DNA of 64,000 nt from Anisakis pegreffii (lineage: Eukaryota > Nematoda > Chromadorea > Rhabditida > Anisakidae): contig JAPYMA010000104.1 in the NCBI GenBank assembly GCA_035041965.1, forward strand, positions 1 through 64,000, written 5' to 3'. Position 1 is the stretch's first letter. Each line of letters begins with the position of its first letter. The position numbers and the translations under genes were made by a program. This document shows, piece by piece, positions 21,301 to 36,300 of the stretch. The notes below the pieces were generated by a model. It ran no database searches. It was not told the DNA's origin and saw only the letters and a program-made list of their open reading frames with translations.

Positions 21301-24300
21301 AGAATCTTTCACGCCGTACCGATACACTCGTAACATAAATTCTCGTTCCAATGCTTTCTGCAACAAAAATTTTCATTCTCGCATAGTTTCCATTAAACAG
21401 ATCTATTGCTCATGCATGTGAAATTGCAACTTCGCATAAGACCGATATCATATGCAATTTAAATTTTTGGTATTTCATGCAATTTCAATAGAAAAAAGTT
21501 CGGTCATTGAAACAAACCGATGGTTCACTTCTACACTGCGCCCAAAACGCTTCATCAACAGGCCCTGAGATTTGCTCGTCTAAAGGGTCGTTTTCGATCA
21601 ATCTTGACAAATGCGTTCGTACGGTACGTAGGTGACGACAATACGCTAACCCTTCAACGTAAAGTGAATATTTACGAATTTTGAGCGAATTGACTTTTGC
21701 ATTTGCAAAATAGAATTAATATTGTTTAAGCTCGAATGATTTTTGCTTCAAGAATCCCAGAAAAATGAAATCAACGATGAATTCCCAGATATTTCAGTGA
21801 GGTCCACGGAAGAAGGCAGTAAGTGAGTCGAATGAAAAATTGATTTTCGCAAACAAAATAAAAAACGAAAATAATAATGACAGAAACGAACAGCCATAAA
21901 ATGCTCTTGCTAAAATTTGCATTCTCATCGATGTACACGCGCTGCTGAGATTTTGTCTGCAATTCAAAAGTTTCAACTTCTTTCGAGTGTTCTCCTATCA
22001 TCAAACCGTCGGCATGGAGCGATCGGTAAAATCGTTAATGGAATTTTACCATGACTTGGGTGATTTTAAAACATTATTCTAGATTAACAGAAATAATAGA
22101 GGATTAAGGATTGAAGATAATAGGATAATGGGTATTAAGGAGAAAGGAAATCATAGGACAATGTTTATGATAGAGGATTAAAAATCTCATCAAATAACGA
22201 AATAATCAGTGAGATATTGCAATAATGATAAATTGCATCAATAGCAATGATAATGAAATTACACCAATATCAACAATAGTAACAATAAAAAGTAAACGAC
22301 CTAACGAGTCGATCAACGGTGCTGTCGCTCTCCGTACGTCTCTCGCTAGTGCAACGCATAACCGCATCTTCATTTCTAGAATCAATAAGACATGAGAAGA
22401 TCTTTAAATTAATTCAGATGCATTAGAGTAAAAATGACACGACTCACATTTCAGATGTCTTTTTTGGTGACTCCGACGGCGTTGTGATTTCATCGAGAAC
22501 CATCTCGTCGACATTATACGTTTTTTGCATATTGTCGAGAGTTGGTACCGAAATTGGAGCGATACGAAACACGTAATCGTGCATTTCGTGCTCATCCACC
22601 GAACTTGTCGTCAGCGAATCCGATGTCGACATACTCGTTCGATGTCGTAACTTCGGGAATATTTTGCCTAAAGTACTTACTAAAAATATAATTTAGTCAA
22701 TTCCGCTCAGAAAAACAACAAAACTTTTTTGATCAGAGCAATGCAGATAGTAATTTCAGTCCATAAGACCGACATAAACTACTATCAATCAAAGAGTCTG
22801 TCTATTACGTGCATGAAGACACCTCGTCAAAAGATGTGATCAATAGAAATCACATCAAAACTACACATTTTTGAACATCGCACATCTAATCTAAATCTAA
22901 CGCAATTCAAATCTCAAAGAAATCTGCTCGTTTGCAATGCTCAAATGAGCTGAAACGTCAACAAAAAAAGACTATTTCACACCTCTAATTCAAGCATTCG
23001 AGAAAATCAAATTGAAAGAATCCACTAAAGCAAATCTCAGTTCATGGAGATATTCGCGCAAATGGTGAATGTAAAAAAAAGTGCAATGACCATGCTAATA
23101 CACCTGAAACCACAAATAGAAATTTTTTGTGGGATGTTTTATTGAGGTTTTTCTTCATTACACTACTATTAACAAACGGTGACCACTTAAAAAACTGATC
23201 TAATTGATCGTAAGCAAAACAAGTAGAACACAACGATTATAGACGACAAACAGAACTGAAAGATAAAGCCATATTGACAACTGAAACAAAAGCTTTCTGA
23301 AATCGTTCAAAAGACCAGCCAACGATCAACTAATCTAACGCATCTAAAGGATTTAAGGTGCAAGTGAATCGAATCATGATACTGAACACAGAATTGAACT
23401 TAAAAGATCTACCACACGAGAATTCTCTATCAAGCTTCAGAAAATAATCGTCAAAAGAACCTACTCATTCTTCTCTCATGCTCCTATGCACATAGAAACT
23501 CTTTCAGAATTATAACCATGCACGCTAAAATGAGCCATACACACATACATTCACAAACACCAAAATTGGTTCTGGATGAGAAGTTATTCAGAATCCAAAT
23601 ATATAACAAGATTAGTAGGATGGTAGATGTACGTTTAAGATGCACAAAATGGATATCCATAAGATCGTTGAGCTTGAACATTGTTGTTGACAGTGTGCGA
23701 TTGGGATTATCAAGTAGGGAACGCTTGTGGTCTTTGGGGATACTCAACCAATTTCATTAAAATTCATTCGCCTATTCTCTGGAGTTTATTGATTTGCACA
23801 AAAAATGCATGCGATCCGCATAAACACAAGTTAATCGGTTCGATACTGCGCAATGCTCACGAAAAAAACCACTTCAAATCGAGCACAAAAGCTTTCAGCG
23901 ATAGTTTGGAAAGCGAATGTTTGAGGCCAAGCAAAAATCATTCAAATAAACGCACTGAAACTCGAAAACAGCAAATCGCTCGTCTTTATCGCTAAAAAAG
24001 TTTCAGAATCAATAAAATAGAGAAAAAATTTCTTCAAACAAGTTGAATTCAGAAATAAAGTTTTTACTGAAATGTCCAATAACTAGCAAAATTTTCACTT
24101 GGATTTTTACAAAACTATCAAGACTAATGCTATTTTTTGATATTTTCATATGATACCTGGAAATTGCAACGAAATACATTAAATCCGATAAAGTCGGCGT
24201 GTCATTTTATTCTGTTTGAGCATTAATTCTCCCTTAATTAGCTATGATTACAGAAAATGAAGTCTGGTGAAATCCATGCTATCTTATTTCGATGGTATTA

Positions 24301-27300
24301 TGATTCACAATATTTGCTTGTATTGTCAATGAAAAAAGTACCATCGATGGCTGGTAAGAGAGATGAAAGGAAATCAAATTCTCAGCTCTATGCGATCTTG
24401 AATTTAAAATTAGATTCAATACAAATCCCTCGAATGGATAGTAGCTATCGAAATAGTGAGTATGATTAATGGATCTTCCGCCTGATCTCCTCGAAGTCTC
24501 TAAGGACCCAACGATCATTATATGCACAGCTAAGAATTTTACTAAAGTCGTTACAGAACCAAAACTTATTGAGTCTCCCTGATTTTATAAAATTCCTCTT
24601 TGTGGACATTCGTCAGTTACAGATCTGCGTTAGTTCTTTCGGAAGAAAAGGTAGCATCTGGATTTCTGTTAGTTCCTTATTGCTAACTTTCTTCCCTTAT
24701 TGCATTTCTTTTGCATTGAAGTGCTTGAATTACTGCAAAAATAATGCTTCTTTGCGTGCTGAAGGCTTCGAATTATAATTGTATCTTGAGAGATATTTTT
24801 GGAGAACCAATACGACGTGCAATTGTATCACTACGAAATCTTTGTAGAGGAAACACAATCTCATGAAAGAGGAGAAGAGTAACTAATTGCTCTAGGGTCC
24901 ATTCGAGATGAAGCTTCCACTCATGCTCAGAATATTAACCACAGCCACTCTCGTTGAAATGCTGATATTGATATTCTGCGGGAAGTGCCATCAAAATCGG
25001 AAATGAATGTTTTGGGCGCATTCGATGTGGTAACGAGCTATCTATCGAATGTTCAAGCAACCAGTGTTGCGTAGAAGTCAACGTGTAATGCAATGTGCGA
25101 TGAAAGACTGACATTTTCGATGAACGGGTCGGAACAAACTCCAAGGAGACCCAGCTGTAGTGAAATCGGAGAAGACTAGGAGAGTCTTGGCGTGCGATGC
25201 AGATCAGAGAGTGATCAAGGAGTAAGTTCAACAAAATACAACAGGATACGCTCAAGCAAGACTGCGAACATTATGCTCGTGTTTCTACTCGGCTTGTAAA
25301 TTTTTAAGAACAGAAAGTAATATTTGACGAATCTAAATCGATTGATGTGAATCAAGTGGAACTAATCAAACAAATCCAACAATGAAGAGTGCACCTTTGT
25401 GTTCAGATATCCATAAGGGTGGATCTAGTCTGGAATATGGCTGGAGACCACTCTCGAGGCAAGACAAGAATGCGAGAACGTGTTGTCCAACCGGGAACTG
25501 CATAGGAGCATGCTGAACACCGTCACCACCAACAAACACCAAACTCGCCAACGAATCATCACCTATCAATGAATCAGCGTTCATTCCCATTCCTTCAGTG
25601 GAAACTTCAGCGGAAACTTCTGAATGGTTCATTCTAACATTATTTAAGTTTTGTCTTATCTATCCAACAATGCGCAATGCACTAACGCTTCGTTGAGGGA
25701 TTCTCTAATCACGAGACAAACTATCAAAATGATCAAATCAATATTGCCGTTCGAGTTGTTGTTGCATTGGACTAATGAGAAAATACAAAAAATTTTGTAC
25801 ACATTTTCAGCCATCTTTTCATCTTCATATGAAGTCACTTATTAGGAGGAGCCTAAATTTGATATTGAGCTTTTTGATTGGAGTTCATCGTTTTAACTGT
25901 TGAATGTTTTGAGGTAAATAAAATTGGTGAAATGAAAGGAACGAATTTTGAGTTTTACACAAACTTTGTTGATGTATATGTATGTAGATGATCTCATTAA
26001 CATTGACGTTAATGGCATGTCTCCATAACCAGTTGGTATCACACGATGACGACTCGAATGTTGTGGATATTGGCTGTGAACTGAAAGAGCGTTCCATCAA
26101 ACTTAGAAGAAGCATTCCGTAAATATGTTCACGCTCACTTTAGGAAGTATGCTATAAACGAATGTTCAGAAGAAAGTTAAGGTCAGAAATATTTATGTTA
26201 GCGATTTGAATGGTGTTAATGTACATAATCTAAACTGAGAGATGCGATTGGGTAATTGGTACGATAATGTAACGTATGGATGTATATATTCATTCATTTC
26301 AATCAGATTGAAGATCTGTTGAAATTGATCACTCACTCATGATCAATGAGTGAAAAATCAATACACATGATTATTGATTATTATGATAAATGATTATTAT
26401 TAGCATTGTTATTGAATATTCATTATCCACTCATGATATTAAATTGTAAATTGATAAATTGATCATTCAGTTGATTAAAATGAATGTGCTTTTAATGATA
26501 TTTTGTTCATTAAAATCTTTGCTACGATTCATTTGATTTTGAACATTTTGATTGATGAATTCTCGAAAGTAGTGGCTGAAAGCTGGTAGCATGAATATTA
26601 CTAATGAAAGTCAGTCAGGTTCACCGATCCCTCAACAATAGAACAAATGAAATACGAAGCAAACAGAAGTGAACAAAGAACCTGGAATGCATTAAACGAT
26701 TCGGTGTCCATTTGACAGTGACATTTCCAGGTGAATTTTGGTGTAATGATAGATATCCTTTTAAAGGTGGTCCTTCATTGGGTAATTCAACAGTAACATT
26801 ATTTTTACCGTACAATAGCGATGATTTCACATTCTGATGCAGTGAGTAAACATAATCACGACCGAATGTGCACACTGTTGAGGAACAATTCTCAATGCTA
26901 CTCACTATACTATTACCTCGTTTCATTACCTGCAAATTGCAACAATTACAGTGTATTTTCATCAATAATAGTCATTATCGTTGCTGCGGTGCTTAACTAA
27001 TGAAAATAAGCAATTTTAATTGGTTCATATCGAAGCACACAATTAATTGATCAATCATTCAGTTGAGTTTGTAAGGTTAGATTCTTCTTGATTTCAAATT
27101 TTTTTAATTTTCAAGAGTTCTATCGGTATCGATTTAAATAAAAAGACGATAGATGTTTGTATTAGGATTGGATAAGGAATAGAGGGAATGAATGAATGAA
27201 TTTGTGCTAAAGAAACGAACCGAAAGAGAAGGTCGTCGTGGAGATTTGGGACTGGCACTATTGCTGGATGAAGTGATGCGATGGCGTTGCACTAATTCGT

Positions 27301-30300
27301 CTGCAGACGGATCGTTCCAAGATGTGTTCGTTTGACGCATTGATGTGTAATCCACTGCGCTCGGTCCCACTGAAATCATTCATTGCTTCAAAACTCTGAT
27401 ATAAACATCTTTTTGCAATAACACACTTCATGGAACATGAACGTTAACAGCAGCTAATAACAATTCGAAAGGTTGTTTGCAGTAACACTATTTGCAAGCA
27501 ATCATTCACGCGCCAACTTATTGCTGTCTAAAGGTATCGTTAATTAAGAATTATAATTAACCAGTTAGTCTAGACTCTAGAGCAATTCGATTCAAAAGAA
27601 GAGTTCTGATCAGATTTATTTGCATCATGGATCATAGATTTATAGGTTGAATTTAGCAGATTATATATTCACATGACCATATATTCTTTTATAGATTTGA
27701 TACTTGTGTTATAACTTCGTTCTTTATTTGGACGATTAGTCGAATGAGTTTAATGCCAATCGCGTGAAGTGTTCAAAAATCGATAGAACTGATTCTATAA
27801 TGGGAAAGAATTGAGATTTGCGGTATCATATCTCATTGACGACGAAGCAGTCAGTTCTCAAATAGAGTACTCATTCAGTAAAGCAAATCGCCAGTTTGAT
27901 TCATAAACCCTAAACAAATATTCGTTAGATTGACGTCACTTAGATTTGTTCAAGTGAAGCGGTTATATCATCACACCGAAACAAATACCAAAACGCCTAT
28001 AATTATAGCCATTTTCATTTCATTCCATCTCTTTAAGCAAACCACTTCGCTCGAGAGCAATAACTTACTGACGTACTATCGCTCATGTTCTCAAATTTGA
28101 TTCAGTTGTATAGTCGAGAAATTTCATTCACTTCATTTACGATTAATGGACTTAACTCAATAATCCTACGATCGGTTAGTTCACTCACATGGATTCATCA
28201 AATTTTCCTCCATTGGTAACATAAATCATTCTCACTATAATTGCAATGTGAAATTTCCAGCACGATTTGTTAAAGATATCAACAATATATTGTTTTCGTC
28301 GAATACAATATGAGCGTAACGTTAAATATGAATCAGTATTTCAAGAGAATTGCGCTAAGAAACAGATATTCCCGTTGAAGTGATAAACCTTCGAGCATTA
28401 GGACATTCAGATATTTTACATCAATGAAAGACTAATAAACAAATGCTAGGCGAGCACTTAAGAGGCGGATGTAATGCATTTTTGAGCACTCCATAAATGA
28501 ATTCACGTCTGGAATATCGCTCGTGATATGTGTAGTTTTAATTAATAAATTGCATTGTGCAATGCAACAAACGATAATGGCATTTTATTGAGCATTCGTT
28601 AAAATTCAAACGTATAATCCGACAATGAATTTGTCCTTAGACCACTATCCGTGTACAATGTTTCTTTGCAAATAATCGTCAACATCCAGAAAATGGCCGA
28701 AATCACGGGATTCAGTGCTATTCTCATTTTAAAAAAGTTGAATTTTTATTCGCACGCAAGCTCAGGTATACAGACTAGATAAGCAGACTCGATATCTGGA
28801 CATAGGCTTTTGCTAGCACATACCCGTCTTCAGCAAATAGCAATTGACCGCTCAAGGTACCAGATTGAAGATTATGTATTGTTTCATCCAGACAACTAAA
28901 CACCTATAAACGTGCACTGAGTCAAAGTAATTAAGAGGGTAGTGGATGAGAATAAGAGAGTGGAGTGTATTGAAGAAAACAATAGACGAAATATACAACA
29001 CGAGAGGAAATGATTCGCTTAACAGACACAGACATGACTGGTTTGTTTAGGTGATATCCAAGGGGACGCATAGATACTGTGCGTCTCAAGAAACGTCTCC
29101 TGAAGCAGTACCACAACGGTGCGCAATGTGGTCTAATGAAGCCCTACTTATATAACTGACGCAGAGGCTGATGCTGTCAGGTATGAATCATTTCTATTGC
29201 TGAACAGAGGAAAAGCTAAAAATCAGAACATCTCCATAAAAATTGAAAAAATCGAAGTTATTTGCCAAAAAACTTTACATAGCGATGAAAGAAGCTCATC
29301 GCCAGTTTCGACTGTTTTGAAAATGAACTTTGCATTTTGTGTGCTTGTCCTCGTTACCTAGTGTTATTAGCCAATAAATTCGGCACTAATCAATAGTTCC
29401 TACTGAATTGAGAACGGACACCAATGCGACAGAGGAGTGGAATTGCTCTATTGAACAAAGCAAAATTGTTCGAAGTAAAGACTACTGATAAAAGATTTTT
29501 GAATATTCATTTATATATGCAAGTTCACGTTTGATTTTTGTTGACTGATAATCAGTTCATGAGATTTCTGTACGGTTTTATCTTACAAGTTAATAAGTCA
29601 TTTATTCTAGGTGACGAATTCAGCAATTATTTTTGAGTGGTTGTTGTTCACAACCCGAACGAACCGTTTTGGATGCTGCATTCATTAAACAACAACAAAG
29701 ACATTTCCTCGCATAGTGCACATCCAGTCTATTAGGCAGAATATAAGGCAATTTCAACGTGCATGTGTTACGCGTCCTTCTTAATCTCTAGTTACACTCG
29801 ACAGATTCTTAAGCAAAAATCAATTTTCGTCACATTTAAATGCTCTTTTAAGGAGCATTTTCTTGGAAACAATTCAGCATATTAACAGCGAGTTGACATG
29901 AGAGAAATACGAAACGATAAAACTGAGAGGAACATTCAATGAAATATTCAAAAGGGATCAATTTTCCGATGAAATTTTCCAATAACTGAATGACGTTTAC
30001 GTTTGTCTGAGTAGCGCTGAGCAGCAATGGTAATTAATTTCTTTTTTGCAACAATTCGTAAAATAATGACGAGGAGGATGATATATACGATGTAACAGTG
30101 TCGTGCAGGTGGTGAGTTTGTGAGAAAATGGCATTCGAAATGAGGAATAATCCTGTGCTTTATGGGATTATAGAGGGAAGTGATGAGTGCAAGAGAAAAA
30201 CAACTGTGGTCATTCGCTGAACTGCTGCTGACGAGTTGATGAGTTGCGCTGACAAAGTGTGCAATTGAGCATTGTTTCGAATGCTCGCTGCTTGATGACT

Positions 30301-33300
30301 GTCTGCTATCAGGTACAAAATGAATTATAGTTCAATTATGCTTTATTGGATACGATTTCCAATCGAAATTGTTGTAAATTCAAATGGAACGAGAAAAGTG
30401 GTGAGCCGTTTGTTCGGTAAAGTTGAACGAAATGCATTTTTATGGTTTCATCAAATTGTAAATCATAGAATCGATACTGCTTTAGCTAGTTCCATTTGCA
30501 TGAAACTCAAACTGACGATATGACAGCGAATGAGAGGAGCGTGCTGTCGGTAACAACCAAGCATTATGATAAAAATTCATAATATATATTAAGTCCCATT
30601 AAAACATTCCACCAGTAATCAAAATGATACATCAATCACATCCAAGGCTTTGCTCATAGCAAGATAAGCCGAATGAAAGTTTCAATTAATGACGATAAAA
30701 TTCATCACTGAAAGATGGATGCAATCTCACAGATTAGCGAGCTCGAGTCAAATTGACGAATGTGCATTAATTGATATGGTCAGAAAATTGAATGAGTTCG
30801 TTTCTTTTCACAGCGAAACACTGCTTAGCGAGAAAGACGGAAATTTTCAGTATTGCAAATTTTGAACGTTGAATTTTGACTGACAATAAAACAAAACTGG
30901 AAAATTTTGATCATTTACGATAGAGGCGAAAAGCGATTTGGCGATGAAATTGAAGAGACCTTACGAATCATTATACGATCTCATAAAAACATCTGAATGT
31001 GCCTCATAACGTTTCCCATAAATCACTGGGCATCTGAGCATATCAGACACATTCGGAGAATATTGTGCTCTTATGTGTCAATAGCACATGATTTGCATCT
31101 GAAGAGCACAGCTGAATTTTGATGACAACGTTGGAGAATATCAAATAATGATCATATTACAAGCAGAGATAAGGGACTTCAGTGAATTTTATCTGATGCA
31201 AACGCAAAAGCATCACTACTTCAATCCATGAAGTACCGTAATACATTATAACGAGGATCGTCAAGAACAAAATAAATCGGCCACTCGGGAGGAAACGGCT
31301 AAACTTGTTCGGGGATTAAAGCACAAAGATTAACGATACAACTTAGAGACGGATATTGTTGAATGTGGGTGGATGTGCATTGATAAATATGTCGTTTATG
31401 TAGATAGTGTTTGGAAAATGCATTATTTATGTATTCAATTAAACATTGCCTGCCTCCTCGTGTATCTCTGATAAACAAATAATAAATTGATAATTAAATG
31501 AATTAAGCTTAAAATGAGTATATGATACGAAGAAAGAGAGTGAGAATCAGATGGATAAGTAGTGTTTGTTTAGAGGGACAACTGAAGTAAATGCATCATT
31601 ATCATCGTCGGAGAGCAGTCAGATGCGTTGTTGAGTAGTTGATTATGCATATGTGTATGATGTGCATGTAGCATGCTGGAATGTCATCTATGCCACAGGA
31701 TACAGATGTTGGGTACAAGCGCTTGTGTGCGGTTCTGTTGACATCGATGGATGGATGGATAGATGGATGGATGGATAGATGCCATGCGCGTGTACATGTT
31801 GGATGCTTGCTCGATTAAAAGTGGCTGCTTAGGTGAAAGGCCTTTAAAGGCTAAGACAGTGACAGCAGTTGCGAATGACACTCAAATGTCATTGAAGGAT
31901 GTGAGTGAGAGTGCAAATGGCTAAAGGACATTTTAAGCGATCAACGACTGATCGTCAATGAACTGATGCAAGTTTTTGCGCGACTTAACAGCTCATGACA
32001 TAGTCATTCAATCGTTTCCGATCATGCACTTTCGATCGATTCACTACGACGATAAGCTTCTCGGATATCACCACTCCTCCATTATCCATAATAGTTTCCC
32101 TCTTCAACTACTAAACACGCTGTCAACTGCAAATATATATTCGAAGTATGCACTCTTGCGGCTTACAAATACACGTTTCAGCTTTGCTAGAGCATCAACA
32201 GTTCATCAAAAGTGAGAATCTGAAGCGTAGATCTTTAACTACCCAAATGTTACCAGGTTTTCGACAGTATCAAATTCAGTTCCCTTTTTAATTTTGCCGA
32301 AATGTAGTCTTTCTATAAGAAACTCCTCAACAGTGGATTGAATTTTGACTTCGCTCATTCATGACACTGTCAGCATAGATTATGAATTTGATATATTACC
32401 GTAGTTTAATGTGTTGGTTGCAAAAACAGTTGGTTACTTACAGCAATCTGGAGTTTAGCTATGACGACACTGGCAACAGGTGTCAGATTCAGGCTTACCG
32501 ATAGGCAGGGATCACAGTGAAACAAAAACGACGGATAATTTCACCGAAAATATCAGAAATGGTTTTGATAGGGAGTAGATCATTGATACTTCGGTATAAA
32601 CGAGGATATCAGATGTATGCTTGAGTTTGCTATCAGTTGCAAGTGTATACATCCATGATTGGTGATGAGTATCTGGTTTCATTGCATTCACAGCTTTTTT
32701 TGGAAAGTAAATGGATTTTTAACGGACAATTTCATTTTCTTGTAATGGACACAGGTTTTTCGAATTGTTCTATTAGATTTCTATGCCTAACACGTAGATG
32801 CATCTATTTATCTATTTGCTGCAATCAAATTCAACACTTTTTTCAGCTGTGCTGTAAAATGTATTCTTGAACATCAGAGTTCCTTAAGAAAGCACTATCA
32901 AATTTCGATACTATCTGGAACAAAAAGCTCTATCTGATGAACTTAAGATGACATGAAATATACATACGCGTAAAGTGTCCTCAATTTGACAAAATTGCTG
33001 CTAATATTGCTTATATATTATTTCTACGCGTAAAATAACATGCGTTTTTGCTTTGAAAACATAGAAAGTTGAATTGAAGGGACATTGCTCATCAAATGCT
33101 GGTTGGCAGTGTACGTTTCAAATGTGTATTCTATCGTACTATTAAGTGCTCAATGCAACTGAAATGATTAGAAAATAAAGAGAATTTTTGTTTTCTCGAA
33201 AATCAAAATGATATTATGCATTAGAAAATGAGAAGAGGAAGCTTAACATTAAAGACAAATAACAACGTGTATGTAATGATATGAAAGAAATAGTAAAAAT

Positions 33301-36300
33301 TTTGTAATGCTATGCACATGCACAAGAAATACATATGTATAAGCATACAAAAGCAAGCGATTCACCCAGAAAAGCAAATGAGTTGTTTATCGATCTGTGC
33401 TTAGATGGATGAATGAATAGAAGAATGTGGATGAATGGATGCATGTTTATGGTATTGAAATGAAAACATGCTAAGCCAAAAACACGGATACATAAACACG
33501 CAACACTCATTAAGTCACTCATTGAGTCAAACAGAGTGGACATGAAAATAATTAATGCTTAGATGAATGGACACATGGATTGATTCATTTGTATCAATGC
33601 GAGATGCCGACAGCTGATAAACAATTGCTCGCAACTGCTTTTGACAAATGATCGGAAACAATTCGTTGTACTGACTTCTGATGGCTTTATACAATCCTCT
33701 GAGTAGTTGAACGAGAAGATTTCGTATTTCAGTGAAAACGAATTGAACGAGATTTTCACTGGTAACGTCGAATAAGAATTAGAAACCAACATTTCCCATC
33801 GATCGAATCCGAACACATTTATCAATATGTAAGGAGAAAGATATTCTCATCAGTGATAGCCGATGAGAAATATTAATAAGAGTTGTAGTGAAATGAACAT
33901 CTTAGAGTGGAATAATTATCAGAACATAACAACTGACTTAGCGATGAAGAAACAAACTTGAAATATTCTTAATGCATTAAAAATTTGAAAATCAGTAGGT
34001 TCGATACGTTTGCAATTCACAATTTTAAAATTCTTTTCTGTTGTTCTCCTAAAAATATATATCTCTGGGGAAATGAAATGTGAACAGCCATGAAAAAGAG
34101 AAAAAGGTGTCTCTATGAGAGCATATAAAAAGAAGTGAATTCATAAGATGGCTAGAGAAAAGGTGTGAATCAATGAATGAACTTCAGAAAACAAGTGAAA
34201 GTGATTGGAACATCTTGTCGAATGATGACCAATGGAGTACCTGGCCTACTGGCTGGATTTCAGTGCGAGGAATCATTCACTTGGATGGATTTCAAAGGGA
34301 AAAGTACATTCGTTCACTTGACTACTCGAGAACACAACAGAGCGAACTTACAGTAGAAGTTTTTGCGCAAAAATGAGGACAATCGGCAGAGCAGATGGGT
34401 TTGTATCGGCTCATCATCACGAAGGACTATGTTGTCGAGTTCACCATAGATGAAAATGAGTCAGAGTAAGTTGAGCAGAATTTAATCTTTATGAAAAGAG
34501 TGTTAAGGGAGCAAAAATCCGAATAAATGAAAAATTGATTAGCAAATTTGATTGGTCCCTCACAAATACCTGGAAATACTCAGTTTGTGTTGGACAAATA
34601 TTTGCTTGATTCAATGCGATGAATGTATTTCCGAATTGGTCTGTTTACGATCTTCTCGATGATCATGCACTTTCTCATATGAAAAACAACTGCATCGGCA
34701 ACGACCACTATCAGATAGTGCGCGATTCTTTCCAATTAAAATCTTACTGTAACGATGCATTTGTTCGTGTGCATTATTTACAATTTCTGTTCATTGCCAG
34801 CGTTGTACTCAATCAATGATCAAATATCTAGCAAAGCAACAGAGATCTGTTTCAGTGTTATTTCCGTTTGGATGAAGTGCAAAATTGTGAACAATCGTAA
34901 ATTGTAATCATTCCTTTAATTCCCTTTAACTATCTTCGAGACGATTTATTCGAAGGCTGCTATGGAATCTATATGACGGCTAGCTAAATTCATGACTTTT
35001 TGAGTAAGAATAATAATTCATTTTGTGATCTTTTGAATAAGAATTCAAAATATGCCCTTTTGTTGATAGTATGAGATTTGAAAATCTAAAAACTTTTAGT
35101 CCAGCTGCTTATAATACGAACAATTATGTTGGTTTATGGAACAAAAAGGAGCACTTCGCAATGTAAGTAATCAAAAAAGCATCTACAAAATTCTATTTCG
35201 TTGCTCAATCAAGCATCAATCGATGTTCATCATATGGTTGAAGTATGACGAATGAAAGCAGCTTGCTATCTCATGCACGTAATTTGAACAGCATTCAAAT
35301 GTTGCGCATCGTTTGTTGAATGTACAGAATTGCATAGCTAATTGAGCGTATTCAATATCTTTGTGAGCGTGAAAACACGATAACGCACAAAAATTGATCT
35401 AACGACTCTAATCAACATCTTTTGTGTGCGTGCGATCGATGCTCTAATGGGCACATCAAGAAGTGAGTCGTCACATCAACGATTTGTGACAACAATACAA
35501 CCCTTCATTGAGCATAAGCATTCTTCAGGCGAGTACGATTCCGTCTTCGAGAAGCTGTCAACTTTGTTACAGCATCAGATTTCATCCAAACAAGGTCTGT
35601 TACATAAGTGTGATAGCAATGTACCATGTACCATTTTTGGTCACCAAATGGTGAAATTTGCTCCAACTGCTATTGAGATCAATGTCACACCTCAGATATG
35701 CATCAGTCTTTGAGAATAACCTCCAAGTGAAGGCCCACCCTAAGTGAAGGTCTTTATTTTTTAAACAAACTTTCAACTGCATGAGACTAAAAGCCACTAA
35801 TTTCGCCGATTATACTTATGGTTGATTATCGCACAATTTTAGTATCAACTGCACGTTATCGGAACCGCAAACGTGGCGGCTATTAAAGGAATCAGCCTGT
35901 GCCACAAGATGAAAATTCCGTTCAGATCATTACAATTGAATTACAGTTTTTTTGGTCCCAACTTACCTAACAGAGCAGCAACTACACCACCTTTTACAGG
36001 ATCGAGCATCAATGAATCCTTTTCGTAATATCGTCGACATCTGAAATTTAAGATCAACAAATATGAATAAATTTTATTGAATCTTCATCATCATTACCGA
36101 ATAAACAAGACAGATTTTTATTTCGTACGTTAGAGAAACTGTTTGGATGGTTGGTTAGTTGAAGAAATTTTCAGTTTAAGCTAATTTGTTAAACGTAAAT
36201 ATATCGTTGAATTGGAACATAAAACGGGACAAAAGAAACGACTTGAGCATACTGTAATGAACTGTGAATAAAATCCAGAATCGCTGGCAACTTCTTTTCG

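Noticed and set aside
24935..25255. 106-aa minus-strand ORF in SGSM intron 9
   Set aside because: Exons 9 and 10 join directly in phase and match the family without it; no motif or suitable splice sites.
31745..31780. CRISPR-like regular repeats
   Set aside because: Simple gatg microsatellite without spacers; the window is eukaryotic and no array of repeats with unique spacers exists.
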